From assembly GCF_029892105.1 (NCBI RefSeq), contig NZ_JARZAJ010000012.1, forward strand, positions 124,001 through 188,000: DNA of 64,000 bases, read 5' to 3'. A program made the position numbers and the translations under genes. Shown here piece by piece: positions 57,674 through 64,000 of this stretch. This stretch comes from Kitasatospora sp. GP82. Lineage in GTDB: Bacteria > Actinomycetota > Actinomycetes > Streptomycetales > Streptomycetaceae. The first letter of the stretch is position 1. Each line of letters opens with the position of its first letter. The notes under the pieces are model-generated. The model was not told the DNA's origin. It worked only from the letters and a program-made list of their open reading frames with translations, and did no database searches.

Positions 57674-58765
57674 ATGAGCGATGCCGCGGTGCTGCACATC
57701 AAGGGGCGGGTACTGGTCGGGCCCGAGGACGTCCGGGACGAGCTGTGGGTGGTGGACGGCCGGGTGAGCTTTGAGCGTCCGGCGCGGGCGACCGATGTCC
57801 GTACGGTCTCCGGCTGGGTACTGCCCGGCCTGGTGGATGCGCACTGCCATGTCGGCCTGGACGCCCACGGCGCGGTGGACGAGGCCACCAGCGAGAAGCA
57901 GGCCCTCACCGACCGTGACGCCGGGACGCTGCTGATCCGCGATGCGGGCTCCGCCGCCGACACCCGCTGGATCGACGACCGCGAGGACCTGCCCCGGATC
58001 ATCAGGGCCGGACGGCACATCGCCCGTACCCGTCGCTACATCCGCAACTACGCGCACGAGATCGAGCCCGGTGACCTGGCCGCGTATGTCGCGGCCGAGG
58101 CCAGGCGCGGCGACGGCTGGGTGAAGCTGGTCGGTGACTGGATCGACCGCGAGCGCGGTGATCTGGCCGCCTGCTGGCCGGGGGACGCGCTGCGCGAGGC
58201 GATCGCCGCCGCGCACGCCGAGGGCGCCCGGGTCACCGCGCACTGCTTCGCCGCCGAGTCGCTGCCCGATCTGCTCGCCGCCGGCATCGACTGCATCGAG
58301 CACGCGACCGGTCTGACCGAGGAGTTGATCCCGGTCTTCGCCGAGCGGCAGGTGGCGATCGTCCCGACGCTGGTCAACATCGCGACCTTCCCCGGGCTGG
58401 CGGACGGCGGCCAGGAGAAGTTCCCGGCCTGGTCCGCGCACATGCGCCGCCTGCACGAGCGCCGTTACGACACCGTCGGCGCGGCGTACGACGCGGGGAT
58501 CCCGATCTTCGTCGGGACGGACGCGGGCGGCTCGCTCGCGCACGGACTGGTCGCGGACGAGGTGGCCGAGCTGGTCAAGGCCGGTATGCCGCCCGCCGCC
58601 GCGCTGTCGGCGGCGAGTTGGGGAGCACGCGAGTGGCTGGGCAGGGAGGGACTGACCGAGGGCGCACCGGCCGACCTGGTGGTGTACGCGCAGGACCCGC
58701 GCGCGGACGTCCGGGTACTGGCCGATCCGCAACTGGTCGTCCTCCGGGGCCGCGTGGTCGGCTGA
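57674..58765 (+). CDS. amidohydrolase-superfamily enzyme (imidazolonepropionase-like)
   Basis: 363 residues. TIM-barrel metal site: H57 and H59 in DAHCH, K151 (possibly carboxylated, in WVKLVGDW), H190 (VTAHCF), H210 (IEHATG) and D283 (GTDAGGS). A surrounding small beta domain is built from the ends (VLHIKGRVLVGPEDV and VVLRGRVVG). ATG 57674 fits the family N-terminus. Hydrolyses amide or lactone-type substrates; specificity unknown. It is divergent from the aminotransferase gene and could act on the same compound, but this is not shown. Confidence 0.85.
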   Translation: MSDAAVLHIKGRVLVGPEDVRDELWVVDGRVSFERPARATDVRTVSGWVLPGLVDAHCHVGLDAHGAVDEATSEKQALTDRDAGTLLIRDAGSAADTRWIDDREDLPRIIRAGRHIARTRRYIRNYAHEIEPGDLAAYVAAEARRGDGWVKLVGDWIDRERGDLAACWPGDALREAIAAAHAEGARVTAHCFAAESLPDLLAAGIDCIEHATGLTEELIPVFAERQVAIVPTLVNIATFPGLADGGQEKFPAWSAHMRRLHERRYDTVGAAYDAGIPIFVGTDAGGSLAHGLVADEVAELVKAGMPPAAALSAASWGAREWLGREGLTEGAPADLVVYAQDPRADVRVLADPQLVVLRGRVVG

Positions 58766-58954
58766 CACTCGGACCCCACCTGCTCGCGCCGACTCGGGCA
58801 CCTGCTCGGCCAGGCGCCCCCGCCCGGCATCGACAACTGCGATCAGCCGTGCACCCGCCTGGGAGCGTGCGTGTCGACCGCCGGAGCGAGTACGTGATGC
58901 CGTGCCTGCGGTCGGTCGGGCCGGCGGCGGGCGTTGGGCCGATAGGGTGGCGAT

Positions 58955-59632
58955 ATGGCACCACGTCCACTGAACGAGATCGTCGAACCCGGCTGGGCCA
59001 AGGCCCTTGAGCCGGTGGCCGGGCGGGTCGCCGCCATGGGCGACTTCCTGCGCGGCGAGCTGGCCGCAGGCCGTACCTACCTGCCGGCCGGGCCGAACGT
59101 GCTGCGTGCGTTCCAGCAACCCTTCGACTCGGTACGGGTGTTGATCGTCGGCCAGGATCCGTACCCGACTCCGGGGCATGCCGTCGGGCTGAGTTTCTCG
59201 GTTGCGCCGCAGGTCCGGCCGATCCCGGGCAGCCTGGTCAACATCTTCCAGGAGTACGGCCGCGACCTCGGCTTCCCGCCGCCTGCCAACGGCGACCTCA
59301 CCCCGTGGACCCAGCAGGGTGTGCTGCTGCTCAACCGGGCGCTGACCACCGCGCCGGGCAAGCCGGCCGCGCACCGGGGCAAGGGCTGGGAAGAGGTCAC
59401 CGAGCAGGCGATCCGGGCGCTGGTGGCGCGTGGCGGCCCGCTGGTGGCGATCCTGTGGGGGCGCGACGCCCGCAATCTGCGCCCCTTGTTGGGGCCGGTG
59501 CCTTCGGTGGAGTCGGCGCATCCGAGTCCGATGTCGGCGGACCGGGGCTTCTTCGGCTCGCGCCCGTTCAGCAGGGCGAACGAGCTGCTGGCCCGCCAGG
59601 GCGCGCAGCCGGTGGACTGGCGCCTGCCCTAG
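58955..59632 (+). CDS. ung: uracil-DNA glycosylase
   Basis: 225 residues; removes uracil from DNA in base-excision repair. Water-activating motif GQDPYP at 66-71 (D68), the uracil-specificity segment GLSFSVA, and the minor-groove loop HPSPMS at 189-194 (H189) are all intact. Size and order match family 1 Ung. A single gene with its own promoter; neighbours are unrelated. Confidence 0.95.
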   Translation: MAPRPLNEIVEPGWAKALEPVAGRVAAMGDFLRGELAAGRTYLPAGPNVLRAFQQPFDSVRVLIVGQDPYPTPGHAVGLSFSVAPQVRPIPGSLVNIFQEYGRDLGFPPPANGDLTPWTQQGVLLLNRALTTAPGKPAAHRGKGWEEVTEQAIRALVARGGPLVAILWGRDARNLRPLLGPVPSVESAHPSPMSADRGFFGSRPFSRANELLARQGAQPVDWRLP

Positions 59633-59861
59633 GGCCGGCCTCCCGGTGGCATACCGCCCGGCGTCGTACTGCCCGGCGTCAACCTCACTCGAAGGAGTGA
59701 ACCGACGCTGGGTGTTGCTTGTGTGATGGACGGTTCGGAAGAGACTGATGGGAGTCGAGAGCACAAGCCCCTTCCCCCGGCCCGATGCGGCACCAGTCTG
59801 CGCGCGGGGTGACTACGGCGGCGCGCTCTGTCCATCCGTCACCCGTGGGGGGTCCTTCACG

Positions 59862-60848
59862 ATGTCCGTTCCGCGTTCCACTCCTCTGCGTTCCACTCTC
59901 CGCTCCGCCGCTGCCACCGGACTGGCGGCCGGTCTCCTCGCTCTTCCCGGCGGCGCCGCGTACGCCACGGGGCCGACTCCCTCACCGGGGAAGGCCCGCG
60001 CGGTGACCGCCGAACTCGCGCTGGACGTCAGCCTGCTGAACGACAAGGTGGATGTCCCCGTCGACATCACCCTGAACAAGGTGGAGTCCCCGGAGCAACA
60101 AAAGGGGCACCTCCCAGCCGTCAAGGCTGGGGGAGGCGCGATGCTCACGGCCAAGGTGGACGGTGTCGACCAGGGGCGGCCGGTCACCCTGGTCAAGGCG
60201 GAGGCGGGCAACTCCACCACGCGGGCCGACGAGCACGGCACCGCCGCCTCCGTCCGCCTGGTCGGCGCCGACCTGAACGCGCCCGGTCTGGTCACCACGC
60301 TGATCGGCCTGGAGGCGCTGAGCGCCGAGGCCACCTGCCCGGTGGACGGGCAGCCGACCGCCAAGGTCACCTCGCCCGCCCGGGTCACCGTGCTCGGCAG
60401 GTCGGTCGCGCTCGGCCTGAACGGGCCGACCCACGTGGACGTCCCGGCCGTGGGCAGTGTGGACATCGAGTTCTCCAGGCACACCACCACCTCCACCATG
60501 GCCGCCGCCTCCGCACTGGAGGTGAACGTCGCGGTCAATCCGCTCAACCTCAACGTCGCCAAGGTCACCGGGAAGATCACTGTCGCCTCGGTCAGCTGCG
60601 AGAAGCCGGTGCCCGCACACACCACGGCCCCGACGAACCCGGCCCCGTCCGACACGGCGGCGAGCACCGCCGCCCGCGCCGTCCCCGCCGCCGACACGAC
60701 CACCGGAGCGGGCAAGGCACTCGCCTTCACCGGCAGCACCGGCACCGGCACCCTGGCAGGTGCCGCAGCCGCGCTCATCACGGCTGGAACCGGCGCTCTC
60801 TGGCTGGCCGCACGCCGTCGCCGCAATACCCGGGCGCGCCACCGCTGA
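59862..60848 (+). CDS. secreted surface protein with sortase-type C-terminus
   Basis: 328 residues. Signal peptide (about 1-35, TGLAAGLLALPGGAAYA), a beta-rich extracellular part (about 40-250) with two cysteines, an Ala/Thr/Pro stalk (250-295), then LAFTGS followed by a hydrophobic helix and a basic RRRRN tail. That resembles an LAxTG sortase signal of Streptomyces, though the exact form (LAFTGS) is atypical. ATG 59862. A Streptomyces-type palindromic repeat is inserted in frame at codons 81-92 (KGHLPAVKAGGG), which breaks the pattern of the rest. Confidence 0.78.
   Translation: MSVPRSTPLRSTLRSAAATGLAAGLLALPGGAAYATGPTPSPGKARAVTAELALDVSLLNDKVDVPVDITLNKVESPEQQKGHLPAVKAGGGAMLTAKVDGVDQGRPVTLVKAEAGNSTTRADEHGTAASVRLVGADLNAPGLVTTLIGLEALSAEATCPVDGQPTAKVTSPARVTVLGRSVALGLNGPTHVDVPAVGSVDIEFSRHTTTSTMAAASALEVNVAVNPLNLNVAKVTGKITVASVSCEKPVPAHTTAPTNPAPSDTAASTAARAVPAADTTTGAGKALAFTGSTGTGTLAGAAAALITAGTGALWLAARRRRNTRARHR
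60110..60136. repeat. palindromic dispersed repeat inside a coding region
   Basis: CCTCCCAGCC (60110-60119), loop GTCAA, GGCTGGGGGAGG (60125-60136). The same CACCTCCCAGC-n-GCTGGGGGAGG palindrome is dispersed between genes in many Streptomyces genomes. Here it is translated in frame as part of a surface protein. Confidence 0.65.
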
Positions 60849-60936
60849 CGCCGATAGGGTGCGACAACGTCACCTGGAAGCCCCGGAACTGGTTCTGGCA
60901 CTTCCGGTGCGTAAGCGTGCCACTGCGGACGGTTGG

Positions 60937-60974
60937 TTCACATGGGCGTTACATAGGAGGAACAACCGGGAAAC
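60937..60974 (+). promoter_or_regulatory. candidate GlnR binding region upstream of glnII
   Basis: Four 5-base boxes with strict 6-base spacers: TTCAC (60937), GTTAC (60948), GGAAC (60959), GAAAC (60970). The 11-base period and the GTnAC/GnAAC alternation match the actinobacterial GlnR pattern (gTnAc-n6-GaAAc repeated). It ends 55 bases before the glnII ATG. Confidence 0.6.
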
Positions 60975-61029
60975 GGCGGCTTGCAACGCTACGCGGGCAC
61001 CCACCACCCAAGCAGTGAGGTACACAGCG

Positions 61030-62052
61030 ATGGCAATCAAGGCCGAGTACATCTGGATCGACGGCACCAAGCCGACCGCCAAGCTCCGTTCCAAGACTCG
61101 GATCCTGCCCAACGCTGACAAGATCCCCACCTGGGGCTTCGACGGCTCCTCGACCAACCAGGCCGAGGGCCACGCCTCGGACCGCGTGCTGGAGCCGGTT
61201 GCCACCTTCCCGGACCCGATCCGCGGCGGCGACAACATCCTGGTCCTGTGCGAGGTCAACGAGACCGACGGCACCCCGCACGAGTCCAACACCCGTGCGC
61301 TGCTGCGCCCGATCGCCGAGCAGTACGCCGCGCAGGAGTCGATCTTCGGCATCGAGCAGGAGTACACCTTCTTCAAGGGCTCCCGTCCGCTCGGCTTCCC
61401 CGAGGGCGGTTTCCCGGCCCCGCAGGGCGGTTACTACTGCGGCGTCGGCGCGGAGGAGGTCTTCGGCCGCGAGATCGTCGAGCTGCACCTGGACCGCTGC
61501 CTCGCGGCCGGTCTGGCCATCTGCGGCATCAATGCCGAGGTCATGCCCGGCCAGTGGGAGTTCCAGATCGGCCCGGTCGACGCGGTGACCGTCTCCGACC
61601 ATATGTGGGTCGCCCGCTACCTGCTCTACCGCACCGCCGAGGAGTTCGGCATCGACGCCACCCTGGACGCCAAGCCCGTCCGCGGCGACTGGAACGGCGC
61701 CGGCGCGCACACCAACTTCTCCACCAAGGCGATGCGCGAGGGTTACGACGCGATCATCACCGCCTGCGAGTCGCTCGGCGCCTCCCAGGAGAAGGTGCTG
61801 GAGCACGTCACCCAGTACGGCGCCGACATCGAGACCCGTCTCACCGGCAAGCACGAGACCGCCCCGTGGAACGTCTACAGCTACGGCGTCTCCAACCGCG
61901 GCGCCTCGGTCCGCATCCCGTGGCAGGTCGAGGTCGAGCAGAAGGGCTACATCGAGGACCGTCGCCCGAACGCCAACGTCGACCCGTACGTGGTGACCCG
62001 CCTCCTGGTCAACACCTGCTGCTCCGCCCTGGAGAAGGCCGGCCAGGTCTGA
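61030..62052 (+). CDS. glnII: type II glutamine synthetase
   Basis: 340 residues; makes glutamine from glutamate, ammonia and ATP. The sequence is the short, eukaryotic-like GSII form found in Streptomyces beside GSI: YIWIDGTKPTAKLRSKTRI, WGFDGSSTNQAEGH, the metal/glutamate residues in GIEQEYTFFKG and MPGQWEFQIGP, and the ATP loop GDWNGAGAHTNFSTKAMR. It lacks the adenylylation tyrosine region of GSI. ATG 61030. A candidate GlnR site precedes it and two hairpins end it. Confidence 0.95.
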   Translation: MAIKAEYIWIDGTKPTAKLRSKTRILPNADKIPTWGFDGSSTNQAEGHASDRVLEPVATFPDPIRGGDNILVLCEVNETDGTPHESNTRALLRPIAEQYAAQESIFGIEQEYTFFKGSRPLGFPEGGFPAPQGGYYCGVGAEEVFGREIVELHLDRCLAAGLAICGINAEVMPGQWEFQIGPVDAVTVSDHMWVARYLLYRTAEEFGIDATLDAKPVRGDWNGAGAHTNFSTKAMREGYDAIITACESLGASQEKVLEHVTQYGADIETRLTGKHETAPWNVYSYGVSNRGASVRIPWQVEVEQKGYIEDRRPNANVDPYVVTRLLVNTCCSALEKAGQV

Positions 62053-62087
62053 TCCGCTCTGCGGCCAGGCCGAGTTGAACTGCTGAC

Positions 62088-62130
62088 GCCCGCCCGGTGC
62101 CTCTCTTCCGAGGGAGGCCGCCGGGCGGGC
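62088..62130 (+). terminator. first hairpin after glnII
   Basis: GCCCGCCCGG (62088-62097) pairs perfectly with CCGGGCGGGC (62121-62130), enclosing a second CCTC/GAGG stem. Confidence 0.75.
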
Positions 62131-62133
62131 GCT

Positions 62134-62160
62134 GCTTATTGCGATCTCTTCGCAATAAGC
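62134..62160. terminator. second hairpin after glnII
   Basis: GCTTATTGCGA (62134-62144) pairs with TCGCAATAAGC (62150-62160) around TCTCT, a perfect 11-bp stem unusually AT-rich for this genome. Could be a terminator or a protein-binding dyad. Confidence 0.65.
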
Positions 62161-62440
62161 TCTGACGGATGATCAACGGTCCTGCTTCGAGCACGTCGGC
62201 TGCATCCACCACCGCGAACAGACCCACCCGGGACGGAGCCGTCCGGGGCGAACAACCATGCAGCTCCGTAGCGGGCTGGTTGCGCACGCAGTTGATCAAG
62301 CAGAGCCCCGCGCCCCTGAGGCGGTGCCTGGCTGATCGGGTTCTGTACGGCACCGGGTGGTGCATGGTCGATCGGGTAGCGGATCCCCTGCGTGGGGGCT
62401 GTTCTCGGAAAGGTTCGGCGGCAGGCCCTACGGTGGCTCC

Positions 62441-63574
62441 ATGGATGACTTCACCCCGGAAGAGGTGGCCAGGGGCAGGGCGCTGCGCCGGGCCCAACTG
62501 CCGTGGGCCCTCGGTGGCCGGACTGCCGGGCTGCTCTACACCCTGGCGCTCGGCCTCACCCCGGCCGGGGCCGGCCTGGTGACGGCGGTCGGTGCGCTGT
62601 TCGGCGGCTCGCGCACCGCGCAGCTGCTGGCCGGAACGGCTGCGCTGCTGGTCACCGGCCAGGTGCTGCAGCTTCCGTTCTCGGCAAGGGTCAGGACCGT
62701 CCGCAGCCACTACGGCCTGGTCACCCAGGGCCGGCGCGGTTGGGCAGTGGACATCCTGCGCGGCCTGGCGCTCACACTGGTACTCGCCCTTCCGCTGGTG
62801 TACGGGCTGTACGCGCTCACCGAGCGCTCCCCGCACGGCTGGTGGCTGCCCGCCGCCGGGCTGGCCGCGCTGCTCACCATCGCCCTGTCCTTCCTCCACC
62901 CGCTCCTGATCGAGCCGGTGTTCAACCGCTTCACCCCGCTGCCCGACGGTGAACTCCGCAGTGCGCTGCTGGGCCTGGCACGCCGGGACGCGATCCGGGT
63001 GCGGCAGGTGCTGGTCGCCGACGCCTCGCGGCGGACCACCGCACTCAACGCGTACGTCTCCGGGTTCGGCGCGAGTCGGCGGATCGTCGTGTACGACACC
63101 CTGCTCACCACTGCCGAACCGCGCGAGGTGGAACTGGTGGTGGCCCACGAGTTGGGCCACGTCAAGCACCGGGACGTCCTCACCGGGACGGTCCTCGGGG
63201 CGGTCGGTGCCGCCGTCGCGGTCTGTCTGCTCGGGCTGCTCGCCAACTGGCAGGCCCTGCTCTCGACGGCCGGTGCCACCGACGCGGCCGACCCGCGTTC
63301 GCTTCCGCTGCTCGCCGCCTGCGCCGCCCTGATCGGAGCCGCCACCGGTCCGCTCCAGTGCGCGGTGAGTCGTCGCATCGAGGTCAGGGCCGATCTGCAC
63401 GCCCTCGAACTCACCTCCGACCCCGAGCAGTTCATCGCCATGCAGCGCCGTCTCGCCGTCACCAACGTCTCCGACGTGGACCCGCCCCGGCTGCTGGAAC
63501 TCCTCTTCGCCACCCATCCGAGCGCCACCCGGCGGATCACCGCCGCCCGCGCCTGGCGCCCGCCCGCCGGGTGA
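62441..63574 (+). CDS. M48-family (Ste24-like) membrane metalloprotease
   Basis: 377 residues with about six membrane helices. Zinc motif HELGH at 236-240 and a downstream glutamate in RRIEVRADLHALELT complete the site. The N-terminal helices and the FLHPLLIEPVFNRFTPLPDG segment before the protease domain resemble CAAX prenyl protease 1 (Ste24). ATG 62441. In bacteria the family degrades or processes misfolded membrane proteins; natural substrates here are unknown. Confidence 0.88.
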   Translation: MDDFTPEEVARGRALRRAQLPWALGGRTAGLLYTLALGLTPAGAGLVTAVGALFGGSRTAQLLAGTAALLVTGQVLQLPFSARVRTVRSHYGLVTQGRRGWAVDILRGLALTLVLALPLVYGLYALTERSPHGWWLPAAGLAALLTIALSFLHPLLIEPVFNRFTPLPDGELRSALLGLARRDAIRVRQVLVADASRRTTALNAYVSGFGASRRIVVYDTLLTTAEPREVELVVAHELGHVKHRDVLTGTVLGAVGAAVAVCLLGLLANWQALLSTAGATDAADPRSLPLLAACAALIGAATGPLQCAVSRRIEVRADLHALELTSDPEQFIAMQRRLAVTNVSDVDPPRLLELLFATHPSATRRITAARAWRPPAG

Positions 63575-63647
63575 CCCCGGGATGCACTGCGGCCACTCCG
63601 GGGGCAGGTAGCCCGCCGAAGTGGCCGCAGTACGGGGCTCGCCGGCG

Positions 63648-64000
63648 TCAGCCGACGAGCCGCTCCAGGACCCATTCGACCAGGGGCTCGGTCACCTGGC
63701 TGTGCTCGCTGTTCACGATGTTGCACTTGAACTCGTCGAGCAGGCTCTTCTCGGCGGGCAGCGACTCGATCTTCTCGTCCAGCTTGACGTTCCACTTGAC
63801 CGGGTCGTAGTCCAGCGCGACCGCGCTCACCGAGGGGACGAAGCAGCTGTTGCGGTACTCCTCGGGGATCTTGGCCTTGAGCGCGTCGGCGATCAGACCG
63901 AAGGAGTTGAGAGTGCCGCCGGGGGCGTCGTCGAGAGCCGGAACGTACGAGGTGTTGCCGCGTCGCACCTGACCGAGGAGCTTCATCTCGCCGATCGGCT
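63648..64000 (-). CDS. alpha/beta-hydrolase-like C-terminus, 5' end outside window
   Basis: At least 117 codons open to the right edge (PIGE precedes the ATG at 63986 in frame). The C-terminal part has YDPVKWNVKLDEKIESLPAE, then a catalytic-histidine-like VNSEHSQVTEPLVEWVLERL, which resembles the end of a lipase or esterase-type hydrolase. With only the last third visible, the family assignment is weak. The stop is at 63648. Confidence 0.5.
   Translation of the reverse strand, partial: PIGEMKLLGQVRRGNTSYVPALDDAPGGTLNSFGLIADALKAKIPEEYRNSCFVPSVSAVALDYDPVKWNVKLDEKIESLPAEKSLLDEFKCNIVNSEHSQVTEPLVEWVLERLVG

Larger units (their letters stand above)
62053..62440. other. intergenic region between glnII and the M48 gene
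   Basis: About 388 bases. It contains two terminator hairpins (62088-62130 and 62134-62160) and, near 62280-62320, a decayed Streptomyces-type GCGCCCCTG repeat. The rest, up to the promoter of the M48 gene, has no convincing gene. Confidence 0.7.

Noticed and set aside
62169..62582. 137-codon frame between glnII and the M48 gene
   Set aside because: Overlaps the M48 start, has shadow-like composition and includes a decayed intergenic repeat.

Overview
The window is high-GC DNA with actinobacterial gene style (frequent GTG starts, 4-base and 1-base gene overlaps). It is most likely from Streptomyces, Kitasatospora or a close relative. An SsgA-family sporulation protein, GlnII, a BlaI/M56 pair, a WXG100 pair, twin-arginine secretion and Streptomyces-type intergenic palindromes all point there. 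No rRNA, tRNA, CRISPR array or replication origin was recognised.

Layout. 1-10.3 kb is chromosomal housekeeping: aminopeptidase N, an anchored protein, an SsgA-like protein, a GAF regulator, a sugar kinase, BlaI-M56, DedA-PAP2 and a flavin/PPOX protein. 10.4-12.4 kb is a phosphonate-linked flavin oxidase plus a phosphonatase-like hydrolase. 12.5-16.3 kb is a four-gene operon ending in an EACC1 protein and a caspase-like peptidase. 16.3-39.3 kb is accessory DNA rich in relics: an internally deleted PLP dehydratase, a beheaded S1 protease, a TNT toxin fragment, a frameshifted endonuclease/phosphatase-like gene, an HxlR/SDR/SnoaL-like locus, and a prophage remnant (TerS, TerL, portal) carrying a four-gene regulator/dehydrogenase/aminotransferase/Nudix cassette. 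A TetR-hydrolase pair, an IS630 element split by a group II intron in the opposite orientation, and an IS3 scrap follow. 39.6-47.7 kb carries a sigma factor with a membrane partner, a secreted phospholipase C operon and a WXG100/transglycosylase pair. 47.8-55.8 kb is a phosphonate-type transport and degradation locus. 55.9-64 kb is mostly housekeeping: aminotransferase, amidohydrolase, Ung, a sortase-type surface protein, GlnII and an M48 protease.

The most interesting thread runs across the window. A GTTG-N6-CAAC inverted repeat occurs five times, always in an intergenic region upstream of genes with a phosphonate or phospholipid role: the TIGR03364-type oxidase (two copies), the phosphodiesterase/phospholipase C operon, the ABC-transporter/GntR intergenic region, and a gene fusing a gamma-butyrobetaine-hydroxylase-like oxygenase to a PhnZ/TmpB-like HD oxygenase. 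Together these could release phosphonate head groups outside the cell, import them and cut the C-P bond by two alternative routes. The probable regulator is the UTRA-type GntR protein encoded at 53284. The sites and fusion are seen directly; the pathway and regulator assignment are inference.
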